A stretch of DNA of 64,000 nucleotides from Roseinatronobacter sp. S2 (lineage in GTDB: Bacteria; Pseudomonadota; Alphaproteobacteria; Rhodobacterales; Rhodobacteraceae), in assembly GCF_029581395.1 (NCBI RefSeq), contig NZ_CP121115.1, positions 496,001 through 560,000 of the forward strand. The letters run 5' to 3'. The stretch's first letter is position 1. The number at the start of each line of letters is the position of its first letter. A program made the position numbers and the translations under genes. A model generated the notes under the pieces. That model ran no database searches, was not told where the DNA came from, and saw only the letters and a list, made by a program, of their open reading frames with translations. This document shows, one piece after another, positions 54,040-62,684 of this stretch.

Positions 54040-54054
54040 AACGTTTGCGCAACT
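54040..54054. promoter_or_regulatory. LacI-family operator upstream of the lacI-type gene
   Basis: AACGTTTGCGCAACT, matching the site at 52897 over 12 consecutive bases plus part of the flank. It lies about 70 bp before the regulator start, consistent with autoregulation. Confidence 0.7.
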
Positions 54055-54135
54055 AAGCATGTTGCCGCCACCCTTGTCAACCCGTCTGCGGCGAACGCGC
54101 CTTTGCATCCGCCATTCAGCTTGTCATCACTAATG

Positions 54136-55566
54136 CTACAGTTGCACATGATGTCGAATGTTCCGATGGGCTGTTGCGGCTAAGTTTTGGTGACGTCGTC
54201 GCCATAGAGACCAAGCCCAAATGAACCTTGTGGTGAGGACGGGACGCGGCAGCAAGCGGGCGAGGAGGTACCGGATTTCTGCCGTGGTGAAGTTATCGGC
54301 TCGTCTTGAGTTCAGATCGCCGCAACGGGATTGTCCGGACTCGTTTTGTTCGGCTGACGCAAACCCGAACGGCGCTGATCCGCGCCAAGGCGAGCGAGGA
54401 AAGCTGCGGCTGCCATGACAAGGCTGATGTGGCGATGCCATCCATGCCATGAGCGGGCTTCGCAATGGTCGAGGCCGAGGTCGTCTTTGGCGCGCAGGAA
54501 GCACTCCTCGATCGTCCAGCGCAAACCGGCGGCCGCCGCAAGCTCGGCAAGCGTGGTGTCTGAGCGGGCATAGGCAAAATAATATGCAATTGCGCCCGGA
54601 TTGCGCAGGCTGCGCCTTGCGAGACACCAGCGGGCAAACCCGTTCGGAGCCTGGTATTTGAGCTGGACACGGGCCCAATCATACAATCTGGGTCCCTTTG
54701 CACCTTCACCTGCGCTCAACGGTATCCAGGCGTCATCGGGCAGCGCGGCAATCATCGTGACCGGGTCAGTCTGGATCAGCGTCCATTCCTCCATGAACCG
54801 CAATGTCTGATTGCTGCGCACTGCCAGCACATAGGTCTGCTGGCGCTCCTCCAGCATATGCCGGAACCGATAATCCGCACCGTAGACGGCATCGGCGAGA
54901 ACAAACGCGCATGGAATACCTTCGTCGAGCAGGCGCGTGACCATCTCACACGCCATGGCTGGCTTGGTGGTGAAGGCAATATCTTCAGGCACGTAGGCCT
55001 TTGCGCGCCGCTCAGGATCATTGGCCCAGGATTTCGGCAGATACAGCCTTCTGTCGATCAGGGCGTGCCCCCAGCGGCTTGCATAGCTCGCAAACACACC
55101 GATCTGACTGTTCTCAATCCGTCCCGCCGTGCCGGAATACTGTCGCGCGACGCCAACCGAATGAGCGCCTTTCTTGAGGAAACCTGTTTCATCAATCACA
55201 AGAACCCCATCAGGATCAGCGAGGGCATCAAGCGCGTAGTCGCGAACTCGCTGACACAGAGCATCTGCAGACCAGCTTGATCGGCCCAGCAGCGACTGGA
55301 TCTTGTAAGGCCGCGCCAGGCCAGCTTCCTCAGCCAGCATCCAACCTGTCTTGCGTTCTGCCCCGGACAAGAGGCCATCGATAAAGGCCCCAGCAGATGC
55401 ACGCTGTTCAGACCTGATGAAGGCAGATGCAATCCGCGCCTTCATTCCATCGAGCGCTGCGCGCCAATCCGAAACCGCTCCAGCCCAGTCCTATACGGAC
55501 ATCATCAATCCTCCCCAATCGCTCAGGCGGGAATGAATCAGATATCCACATCATATGCAACTGTAG
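54136..55566 (-). mobile_element. IS701-family insertion sequence with 22-bp imperfect terminal inverted repeats
   Basis: About 1.43 kb bounded by CTACAGTTGCA(C/T)ATGATGT(C/G)GA at 54136-54157 and its complement at 55545-55566 (20 of 22 match). It encodes one transposase. The transposase frame is intact, so the element could be functional. A clear target-site duplication could not be established; CTA trinucleotides occur a few bases outside both ends. It lies between the LacI gene and a sulfotransferase-like gene and ends within 5 bases of the latter's stop codon. Confidence 0.82.
54312..55445 (-). CDS. IS701-family transposase
   Basis: 377 residues from the ATG at 55445. Upstream in-frame codons (SDWRAALDG) resemble a true N-terminus but no start codon precedes them before a TAG, so the start is uncertain. 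DDE-type features are VLVIDETGFLKKGAHSVGVA (first Asp), FVLADAVYGADYRFRHML (second Asp) and LRWTIEECFLRAKDDLGL (Glu). SQIGVFASYASRWGHALID is characteristic of IS701/IS4-type enzymes. It moves the surrounding element. Confidence 0.92.
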   Translation of the reverse strand: MKARIASAFIRSEQRASAGAFIDGLLSGAERKTGWMLAEEAGLARPYKIQSLLGRSSWSADALCQRVRDYALDALADPDGVLVIDETGFLKKGAHSVGVARQYSGTAGRIENSQIGVFASYASRWGHALIDRRLYLPKSWANDPERRAKAYVPEDIAFTTKPAMACEMVTRLLDEGIPCAFVLADAVYGADYRFRHMLEERQQTYVLAVRSNQTLRFMEEWTLIQTDPVTMIAALPDDAWIPLSAGEGAKGPRLYDWARVQLKYQAPNGFARWCLARRSLRNPGAIAYYFAYARSDTTLAELAAAAGLRWTIEECFLRAKDDLGLDHCEARSWHGWHRHISLVMAAAAFLARLGADQRRSGLRQPNKTSPDNPVAAI

Positions 55567-55568
55567 TA

Positions 55569-56348
55569 CTAGATTACCTGGTAGCCACAACGTCGGGCCA
55601 GATCATGATCAAGCTGGCTATTTATGAACTCTATATCGGTCGCGCACAGCTTTGAAACCCAGGAACGATCCTTGTAGAAAGCGACGATGTCCGCAGTGCT
55701 ACGCCCGTCATTTTTGGTTGACTTGGTAGGGACACTAACCTGCGTCGGTAACTCCGACCCAAACGACTCAGCTACACGGTGAACGAAGCCATTGATGTCC
55801 TCGATCACCTCTTCGTAGCGCACGAGCATTGCCGGACCGTGCTCGGCGAGCTGCGCATAGGAGGAAACTTTGTCGTTCCACAATTCCACTGGGTTCGGAT
55901 ATTCCGCAGGACCGTGCTCGCGCCCCACCGTCCGCCACGGTGCACGCAGGAATTCGGAGAAGCTGATCCTGTGCAGATGGTTGTTCAGTTTACTCTGATA
56001 GGGGCGCTTGTGCAACGATAGGAGCCAGGCATAGGGATCCTTCATCAGGGCAATAAATCCGACGTCATCGGGATAGGCCTGCCCTTCAGGACCGTTGGGG
56101 ATGCGGGCGTGCTTCCAGCCGAGTTCGGCTGCGAAACGCTGCGCGTAGCGCCGATCCCGATCATCCTCGACCAGTCTGTAGGCGATATCGTATGGCAAGA
56201 CCTTGTAGGCAAGCTTGTACATTTTCCGAATTGGCGACGGAAGGTTCCCCGCACAGATCGTGAGAGGCAGATTCGCTGCGAGCAGATCCTCGACAAAATT
56301 CGTCCCTGTATTCCTTTCTCCATAGATCTTGATCCGGCGAACATTCAT
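55569..56348 (-). CDS. Sulfotransferase-like P-loop protein
   Basis: 259 residues. The N-terminal phosphate-binding loop IKIYGERNTGTNFVEDLL is typical of PAPS-dependent sulfotransferase-fold proteins found in surface-polysaccharide or prophage settings. KDPYAWLLSLHKRPYQSK resembles the 3'-phosphate-binding region and MLVRYEEVIEDINGFVHRVA is the conserved Y-E-D/E-L block. It probably transfers sulfate to a glycan or lipid acceptor; the acceptor is unknown. The stop lies only a few bases from the IS701 end, so the C-terminus may have been altered by the insertion. No glycan genes surround it, suggesting an isolated acquired gene. Confidence 0.75.
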   Translation of the reverse strand: MNVRRIKIYGERNTGTNFVEDLLAANLPLTICAGNLPSPIRKMYKLAYKVLPYDIAYRLVEDDRDRRYAQRFAAELGWKHARIPNGPEGQAYPDDVGFIALMKDPYAWLLSLHKRPYQSKLNNHLHRISFSEFLRAPWRTVGREHGPAEYPNPVELWNDKVSSYAQLAEHGPAMLVRYEEVIEDINGFVHRVAESFGSELPTQVSVPTKSTKNDGRSTADIVAFYKDRSWVSKLCATDIEFINSQLDHDLARRCGYQVI

Positions 56349-56640
56349 TATCTTTCCTCAGTCTAATTGTAACCGACATTCCCCAAAGCGATTATCGCGT
56401 GATCCCAAAGTTGCCTGAAGCTGCTGGCTAGTCAAGTGTTTTCGTCCCCAGCGGTGTCTACGGTCGAGGCAATGCCCGGAGTCGGGCGGATATGCCCTCG
56501 CGGGCCATTAATTTGCGCGTTTTCAAGGATGCTGGACGTTCCCGAATATCTGCTGCCTGAGAGAAGCGCCAACCCGCGTCAGACCATGGCGGCAGCAGCC
56601 TGACCGGGTGGTCTCGCCAGTTAGGTGTCACCAAAGGCCG
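56349..56640. other. Intergenic region upstream of the sulfotransferase-like gene
   Basis: About 290 bases with no recognisable gene; the AT-richer part next to the sulfotransferase start may be its promoter. It merges into the IS21 remnant. Confidence 0.4.
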
Positions 56641-56746
56641 TATTGGCCGCGAACGCGGCGCCACCGCGCTTCTTGATTGCGTTACCCATCATTACGACAT
56701 CGTCGAGACCAGCAACGAAAGCTGGCGCTTCAAAACCCTCGAATAA
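56641..56746 (+). pseudogene. Fragment of an IS21-family IstB helper ATPase (C-terminus)
   Basis: The frame reads RERGATALLDCVTHHYDIVE and TSNESWRFKT before a TAA at 56744. This matches the C-terminal end of IstB proteins (A-T-A-L-L-D-R-L-T-H-H ... E-T-G-N-E-S-W-R-F). The ATPase domain and istA are absent, so only a scar of the element remains. Confidence 0.6.
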
Positions 56747-56846
56747 TCCAGAAACCGCTGGCCCGATACCGTTGCGCTATATAGCGGCTACACCATATCA
56801 GGCCAACTGACACTGCTTAGCATACTCATGGCGCGGGTCAAAACGA

Positions 56847-57230
56847 CTACCCGCTATTTGCGCGTGCATCACGTCGTTGGGCCGTATCCATTGATGGTCC
56901 GCGCCGTTTCAAAGGGCGGCTTTGATGTGTGGAACCCGAAGGGCCGAACACTGGTGTCTGATGCTGACCGCAGCAATGGGCAGCCACAGCCGTTGAAGCT
57001 GTCATTTCACAACTCGCAGGCAGCGCGGCAGTGCTCTCATACTGGTCAGCGTTCAAGTCATTCATCGAAAACCTGCTGCTATTACGCGCCGCCGTCCACG
57101 CCACGTCCCGAAGCCTCTCTTGATCGATAGCAAGATCGGCCAAAGATCGCGGCCCGAGCTGTTCAAGCGCGTAGAGCGTCCGGCGATACTCCCACCAGAT
57201 CACGGCCATTTCCTTGAGTGAGGCAAGCAT
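56847..57230 (-). CDS. DUF1127 domain protein with atypical C-terminal extension
   Basis: 127 residues from the ATG at 57230. The first ~50 residues (EYRRTLYALEQLGPRSLADL followed by AIDQERLRDVA) are a DUF1127/YjiS-like domain, a short arginine-rich module, found in small RNA- or stress-linked proteins of alphaproteobacteria. Normal members end soon after this domain. Here the frame runs on for ~75 residues of Ser/Ala/Cys-rich sequence without family likeness. That suggests loss of the natural stop by deletion or insertion next to the IS21 scar. Confidence 0.55.
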   Translation of the reverse strand: MLASLKEMAVIWWEYRRTLYALEQLGPRSLADLAIDQERLRDVAWTAARNSSRFSMNDLNADQYESTAALPASCEMTASTAVAAHCCGQHQTPVFGPSGSTHQSRPLKRRGPSMDTAQRRDARANSG

Positions 57231-57423
57231 AATAATCCTCCGTCTGGTTCGCGGCACGCTGGCAGTCGTGCCACCGTTTCATCGGTGATCGCAGCAGGCA
57301 TCGCTATGCCGGGAGTTCTGAAAAACAATCCGGACCATTGGCCCCTTGGATGATCTTAGAATTGCACAAAAATCCGCGATCATGCTACATACAGGATCGC
57401 AACAGATTTTTCGAAAATGAAAA

Positions 57424-58305
57424 ATGGATGACAATTGGGATGATCTGCGGCTGTTTCTTGCTGTCAGCCGCCTTGGCGGGTTGAGCGCTGCACAGCAGAA
57501 AACCGGCCTGTCCCCGGCGACATTGGGGCGGCGGGTCACTGCGCTTGAACGCCAGATCGGTGTGCCGCTGTTTGTCCGTAGCCAGACCGGCTATGCGCTG
57601 ACCGATGCCGGGCAGGATCTTCTGGCCCATGCCGAGGATGTGGAACGCGCCATGCTGGTGGTGTCGCGCTGGCGCGAAGGCACCCAGACCCAGCGCAGCG
57701 TCCGGCTTTCCGCGGGCAACTGGACCACGGACTTTCTGGTGCGCAATATTCACGCCATCTGGCGGACTGACGATCCGGCCATCGAATTTGTCACGGCCAA
57801 TGCGCGTATCGACATCGGGCACAGGGCCGCCGATATCGGTATCCGCAATGCCCGTCCCACCGATCCACATCTGGCCGGACGCAAGATCGGCAGCGTCGCA
57901 TTTGCGCTTTTCGGCACCATGGACCAAAGCCCGGACAGTTCCATTGTCGGGCTGTCGGGTGATACGTCCACATCACCATCGGCACGGTGGATGGCCGCAC
58001 AGCTTGGCCACAGGATGCGGCTGCGCGGCAATGGGGTTCATGCGGTGCGCGAGCTTGTGGTGCAGGGGGCCGGGCTGTCTGTCCTGCCGTGTTTTATTGG
58101 CGATGACGACCCGCGTTTGTGCAGGATGGGGCCAATCATCACCGACCTGAGCACCGAGCAATGGCTTGTCGCGCATCACGACGAGCGCCACAGCCCGCCG
58201 GTCCGGCGCGTGATCGAACGACTTGCGACCCTGTTCAATGAGGCCAGCCCGCTGTTTTCCGGCGCGCGACCACAGGCCGTGCACCCCGCGGCGGAACGGG
58301 TGTAA
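57424..58305 (+). CDS. LysR-family transcriptional regulator
   Basis: 293 residues. The helix-turn-helix reads LSAAQQKTGLSPATLGRRVT, followed by LERQIGVPLFVRSQTGYALT and an effector domain. The D-D-L-R-L-F-L-A-V start is typical of the subgroup that regulates a neighbouring gene. No intact target gene remains beside it; the EamA-type fragment downstream may be what is left of one. Confidence 0.9.
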   Translation: MDDNWDDLRLFLAVSRLGGLSAAQQKTGLSPATLGRRVTALERQIGVPLFVRSQTGYALTDAGQDLLAHAEDVERAMLVVSRWREGTQTQRSVRLSAGNWTTDFLVRNIHAIWRTDDPAIEFVTANARIDIGHRAADIGIRNARPTDPHLAGRKIGSVAFALFGTMDQSPDSSIVGLSGDTSTSPSARWMAAQLGHRMRLRGNGVHAVRELVVQGAGLSVLPCFIGDDDPRLCRMGPIITDLSTEQWLVAHHDERHSPPVRRVIERLATLFNEASPLFSGARPQAVHPAAERV

Positions 58306-58411
58306 AAATCCCTGCGGGGTTGTCTGACAGGAGAGGTTTTGGATGACGGTATCGTGCACAAGTCGTTGCCGCTGCACCTTGCGCTGCTGTCCCAGTCCGC
58401 CCGGATGCTGG

Positions 58412-58510
58412 TGACATTGGCCCGATTATTCAACCGGCATCCTGCTGGCGCTCGGTGGCGCATTCATGTGGACCCTTGCCGCAGTGATTACCAAGGAGCG
58501 CCCAGTTTGA
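58412..58510 (+). pseudogene. Fragment of an EamA/DMT-type membrane transporter
   Basis: After a TGA the frame reads STGILLALGGAFMWTLAAVI then TKERPV and a stop. The G-x-L-L-A-L-x-x-A-x-x-W pattern is the first helix of EamA (drug/metabolite) transporters. Only ~30 codons remain and no start precedes it, so it is a remnant if real. Confidence 0.35.
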
Positions 58511-58588
58511 AGCGTTCATTTGTGGATAGATGAATTCAGTGAACGTTGGCCGTTGGGCATTCCGGGAACACAGCAGCCTTGCGCAGAC

Positions 58589-58951
58589 CTAAACCATGCG
58601 AAGGCCGCGCCGCGCCGTCTCTCTCGCGAGGATGTCCTGTGCCGGATGTCCGGCGATCGGCACGCCGGGATCACCCGATATTTCGCCTTCGGCGATCAAT
58701 GCGTGATAGCGCGCGCAGCAGACTCGCAGGAATGAGGTGAAATTGCCAAGATCATGATCGGCATCCATCGCCTCGTGCCAAAGCCGGGTGATCAGTTGCG
58801 CGACCGTCATCCCGTCGCGCGCGCCGATCTCGGTCAGCGTGTCCCAGAAATGGTTTTCGATCCGGATCGAGGTGGCGACCCCGTCGATGCGCAGACTATG
58901 GGTGCGGCTCTGCCATTGTCCGGCATCGGCCTTGATAAAGAGTTCACACAT
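58589..58951 (-). CDS. Ribbon-helix-helix (RHH_4) domain protein
   Basis: 120 residues, GGGAGG before the ATG. The family pattern is clear: MCELFIKADAGQWQSRTHSL, RIDGVATSIRIENHFWDTL and EIGARDGMTVAQLITRLW. RHH_4 proteins are short, common in alphaproteobacteria, and presumed DNA-binding through the R-I-E-N strand and following helices; targets are unknown. It is downstream of the DJ-1/PfpI gene in the same direction with a 21-bp gap, so the two are probably co-transcribed. Confidence 0.88.
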   Translation of the reverse strand: MCELFIKADAGQWQSRTHSLRIDGVATSIRIENHFWDTLTEIGARDGMTVAQLITRLWHEAMDADHDLGNFTSFLRVCCARYHALIAEGEISGDPGVPIAGHPAQDILARETARRGLRMV

Positions 58952-58972
58952 CGCGGAGCCTCCCGTTTCGGT

Positions 58973-59530
58973 TCAGAGGAGCGCCATGAACTGCTTCAGC
59001 CAGGCAGGATGCGCGGGCCAGGCGGGCGCTGTGACCAGATTGCCATCGGTTACCGCCTCTGTCACGGCAATATCGGCGAATGTCCCGCCTGAAGCTGTCA
59101 CCTCATAGGCGCAGGCCGGATAGGCAGAGCAGGTCCGTCCTTTCAGCACCCCTGCGGCAGCCAGCAGCTGCGCGCCGTGGCAGATGGCGGCGACGGGTTT
59201 GTCGGCTTCAAAAAAATGCTGCACCATGGCCAGAACCTGCGCGTTCATCCGCAGATATTCCGGCGCACGGCCACCCGGCACAACCAGCGCGTCATAACTG
59301 GCAACATCGACATCATCGAAATCCGCGTTCAGCGCGAAATTGTGGCCGGGTTTTTCGGAATAGGTCTGGTCGCCCTCGAAATCATGGATCGCGGTCTTGA
59401 CCGTGTCACCGGCCTTCTTGTCAGGGCATACGGCATCGACATTGTGGCCACAGGCCAGAAGAGTCTGAAACGGGACCATGGTTTCATAGTCTTCGGTGAA
59501 ATCGCCGGTAATCATCAGGATATTCGCCAT
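58973..59530 (-). CDS. DJ-1/PfpI family protein
   Basis: 185 residues, GGGAGG before the ATG. The nucleophile-elbow Cys is near residue 117 in [18 protein letters not shown], and the conserved Glu is near residue 15 (GDFTEDYE). [11 protein letters not shown] is also typical. Family members act as glyoxalases, deglycases or stress-linked hydrolases. No membrane or signal segment. Likely cytoplasmic protection against reactive carbonyls. Confidence 0.9.
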   Translation of the reverse strand: MANILMITGDFTEDYETMVPFQTLLACGHNVDAVCPDKKAGDTVKTAIHDFEGDQTYSEKPGHNFALNADFDDVDVASYDALVVPGGRAPEYLRMNAQVLAMVQHFFEADKPVAAICHGAQLLAAAGVLKGRTCSAYPACAYEVTASGGTFADIAVTEAVTDGNLVTAPAWPAHPAWLKQFMALL

Positions 59531-59707
59531 CTTGCATCCTCCCTTGCTGACGGTAGCCGCAAGGGTAGGGCAGGTGCTTGGGTTGTGGGTATTAACGGGA
59601 TACTACGACAGGCAAAATCGCTCCTATAGATTGTTATCGGGAGATCAGCCAGCTTCAATATGCTCCGATTGCGGGTATTCACACATGCCGCCGGATAGAA
59701 GCTTGGT

Positions 59708-60592
59708 TCATTTCCATGTCCGAACATGGTCGACAAGCGCGCGTAATTTGGGTGCCATGTTCCGGCGTTGCGGAAAGAAAAGGTAGAAGCCGGGGAATGG
59801 CGGCAGGAAGTCCTCCAGCACCGGGATCAACTCGCCAGTGTCGATATGCGGCTGAAGCGTTTCAACCGGCGCAAATGTAATCCCGCCACCGCTAAGTGCG
59901 GTGCGCAGCATCACCCGCAGGTCATTGGTGCTGATCTGCGGGGCGACGGCCACATCGAACGGAACGCCATTCTCGACGAATTCCCAGCGATAAGGCGCGG
60001 TATTGGGCGCGGGACGCCAGCCGATGCAGCGGTGGTGCACAAGATCGCGCGGGTGCTCTGGCGCGCCATGCGCGGCAAGATAGGCGGGCGTTGCCACGAC
60101 CGCCTCTCGCTGCGGGCCGCCGACCGGCACGGCGATCATGTCTTGCTCGATCACCTCGCCCAGCCGCACACCGGCATCGAACCCGGCGGCAACAATGTCA
60201 AATTCAGCATCGGTCACGGTGATGTCCAGTGTGATTTGCGGGTAGCCTTCCGCGAAGCGGGCGATCAGCGGGCCGGACAGAAAGGGTTCGGCGATGGAGG
60301 TGACGGCGATCCGCAACAGGCCTCGCGGGCGATCCTCGGCACCGATGGTTTCCAGCGCGCTCAGCATCTCCGTCAGTGGCCGCGCCAGTTCCGCGTGCAA
60401 CCGCGTCCCCGCCTCGGTCAGCCGGACCGAGCGGGTGGTACGCGTGACCAGCGCCACACCAAGGCTGTCTTCCAGCCGCCGGATACTCTGACTGACCGCG
60501 GAGCGTGTCACGCCCAGCCTGTCAGCCGCCGCGCGAAAGTTTGCTTCTTCGGCCACAGCACGGAAAAGCGGAAGAAGGTTAAGATCGATCAT
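59708..60592 (-). CDS. LysR-family transcriptional regulator
   Basis: 294 residues from the ATG at 60592; a TTG 6 bases upstream is possible. The helix-turn-helix is FRAAADRLGVTRSAVSQSIR and a LysR effector domain covers about 90-290. It is divergent from the SDR gene across about 100 bp, the standard layout for a LysR protein controlling its neighbour. Confidence 0.92.
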   Translation of the reverse strand: MIDLNLLPLFRAVAEEANFRAAADRLGVTRSAVSQSIRRLEDSLGVALVTRTTRSVRLTEAGTRLHAELARPLTEMLSALETIGAEDRPRGLLRIAVTSIAEPFLSGPLIARFAEGYPQITLDITVTDAEFDIVAAGFDAGVRLGEVIEQDMIAVPVGGPQREAVVATPAYLAAHGAPEHPRDLVHHRCIGWRPAPNTAPYRWEFVENGVPFDVAVAPQISTNDLRVMLRTALSGGGITFAPVETLQPHIDTGELIPVLEDFLPPFPGFYLFFPQRRNMAPKLRALVDHVRTWK

Positions 60593-60689
60593 TGTCAAGC
60601 CACACTAACCATGAAGTTCATCAATAGGGGAGTACCCACGACAATCGCATTCGTCCATTCTTTTGGCAATCGAAGGAAAGGAACACTCG

Positions 60690-61412
60690 ATGGACAAGGT
60701 TATTCTTATCACCGGTGCCTCTGGCGGAATTGGCGAAGGCATCGCGCGGGAACTTGCAGCGGCAGGCGCCAAGGTCTTGCTGGGCGCGCGACGCGCCGAC
60801 CGGCTGGACGGCATCGTGAACGACGTCCGCGCGAACGGCGGTGTGGCAGAGGCGCGTGTGCTTGATGTCACCGACCGGGTGGCGATGGCGGGCTTCGCGC
60901 AGGCAGCACTGGAGCTTTGGGGCCGGATCGACGTGCTGGTGAACAATGCGGGCATCATGCCGCTGTCGCCGCTGTCCGCAGGCAAGCTGGATGAATGGGA
61001 ACGGATGGTGGACGTGAACATCAAGGGCGTTCTGTGGGGGATAGGCGCGGTGCTGCCCGCGATGGAGCGGCAGGGGGAGGGGCAGATCATCAACATCGGT
61101 TCGATCGGGGCATTGCAGGTGGTGCCGAGTGCTTCGGTCTATTGCGCAACGAAATTCGCGGTGCGGGCGATTTCCGATGGGTTGCGGCAGGAAAGCACAA
61201 ATATCCGCGTCACCTGCGTTAATCCGGGCGTGGTCGAAAGCGACCTTGCCTCGACAATCACCCATGAAGAGACACTGGCCGTGATGGATGCTTACCGCGC
61301 AATTGCCCTGCAACCCGCCGATATCGCCCGCGCCGTGCGTCAGGTAATAGAGGCGTCCGCCAGTGTGGACACAACCGAAATCACCATCCGCCCGACCGCA
61401 TCGGCGAACTAA
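60690..61412 (+). CDS. Short-chain dehydrogenase/reductase (SDR)
   Basis: 240 residues from the ATG at 60690 (AAAGGAAC upstream). The cofactor motif is ILITGASGGIGEGIARELA, NNAGIMPLSPLS is the NNAG motif, and the active-site Y-x-x-x-K is in YCATKFA with Ser in NIGSIGAL. It oxidises or reduces an alcohol/ketone with NAD(P). The next gene starts 20 bp later and encodes an Atu4866-type protein, a frequent SDR partner. Substrate unknown. Confidence 0.93.
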   Translation: MDKVILITGASGGIGEGIARELAAAGAKVLLGARRADRLDGIVNDVRANGGVAEARVLDVTDRVAMAGFAQAALELWGRIDVLVNNAGIMPLSPLSAGKLDEWERMVDVNIKGVLWGIGAVLPAMERQGEGQIINIGSIGALQVVPSASVYCATKFAVRAISDGLRQESTNIRVTCVNPGVVESDLASTITHEETLAVMDAYRAIALQPADIARAVRQVIEASASVDTTEITIRPTASAN

Positions 61413-61432
61413 GCGCGCCAAGGATTGCAATC

Positions 61433-61750
61433 ATGAAACAGAACCTAATTGCGGCAGTTATTGCTGCCACTTCCGGCCAGCCCGCTCTTGTGCAGAATAC
61501 TGCGGTAGGTGACCACCTTTATGTCGGCATGTGGATCACGGCAGATGGATATATCCGGCACGAACTGCTGCCCGACAACCGGTATATCGAAGCCCGCGGC
61601 AGTCGCGAGCGCGCCTATGAGGGGCGCTATGAGGTCACGGAGCAATGGATATACTATTGGGATGACACCGGCTTCACGGCCGATGGTGTTTTTGTCGATG
61701 ACAACGTCCTGCATCATGCAGGCATGGTGCTATACCGGCAGCAGCCGTGA
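61433..61750 (+). CDS. Atu4866 domain-containing protein
   Basis: 105 residues. The conserved core is VGMWITADGYIRHELLPDNR, YIEARGSRERAYEGRYEV and WIYYWDDTGFTADGVF. Atu4866-type proteins are small beta-barrel proteins of unknown role often encoded beside SDR genes under LysR control, as here. The hydrophobic N-terminus is short and not a clear signal peptide. A hairpin terminator lies about 140 bp downstream. Confidence 0.85.
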   Translation: MKQNLIAAVIAATSGQPALVQNTAVGDHLYVGMWITADGYIRHELLPDNRYIEARGSRERAYEGRYEVTEQWIYYWDDTGFTADGVFVDDNVLHHAGMVLYRQQP

Positions 61751-62684
61751 GGGGGTAAATGGCGGATCCGAAAGATCCTGTCGCAAAATTTGTGCCTGGG
61801 TTGGGTGTGGGCCTGCGCTGGACATAGTTATGCTGCGAGCTGCTGAAACGCGGCCAAGGGGGCATGCGCTTCCACACAACAGTTCGGGGTTGCGGGGTCA
61901 ATATCGGCCCCGCGTTTTTCCATTGTCTCTCCGAGGTTGCGACAGGACACGGGGCTTGCACAGATAGAAAAATATCACGAACAGGATCACAGGTTTCGCA
62001 TAATGCGCATCTTTGAAATCAACCATCGCTGCGAAATCATCTCATTTGAAGATGCATAATGCACGGCCAGCAGGAAACCCAAAACCTTTGCAACGAAACC
62101 AATGATTTTCGGGTTGATATTACGCCGAGGGAGAGCTGCCTTGCTTACTCGCAGCATTCTGTCCCGGTGCAGCTGTTTGAGACTTTCACTGGCAGCTAAT
62201 GCAACATGTCACGCGCGATGGCCAGCCGGTGGAATGTCGCGAGGCGGAGCGCTGATCACGATCACGCGGGGTCAGAGCCAGACCAGCGGGCAGGGGCTGT
62301 TCTGGCCCGAGGACAACTTGCCCGCCATCACGACCTTCCTCAATCGCCTTCTAGTGCTGACCATCGACATGCAGGGTGTGCTGTTCAGCGCCCTTGGGAA
62401 GCTGCCCGAGCAGAGGATTGAAGGTGCTATCGCTGCCGGGGACCACGACCTCGGGCTGGAAACCGTGCCTTTGTGTTTATTATTTCGAGACTGGGTTTAC
62501 CTGTGCAGGCACAGTGCAGCTGAAACAACGACCGTCTGCAAAACGGCTGCAAGCCGTCTAATTATGAACGCAGGCAATCATTGAGGGCACCGATCTGCAC
62601 ACTGCACCGCCGCAAGGCAAGAGGGCGGACCTTCCTGTACATTCAACAAAGCGCAGCGAAAGTCTGCAAGTGGCGGGCGCTTTG
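61751..62684. other. Long intergenic region
   Basis: About 930 bases. The hairpin terminator at 61892 is the only defined element. A 160-codon open frame (62102-62584 plus) has no recognisable domain or convincing ribosome-binding site and I do not call it a gene. The area around 61970-62110 is AT-rich. Confidence 0.4.
61892..61919 (+). terminator. Intrinsic terminator after the SDR/Atu4866 pair
   Basis: 6-bp GC stem GCGGGG/CCCCGC (61892-61913) followed by GTTTTT. Confidence 0.65.

Noticed and set aside
62102-62584. 160-codon open frame as a possible gene
   Set aside because: No recognisable domain, no good ribosome-binding site, and a composition unlike the coding genes nearby.
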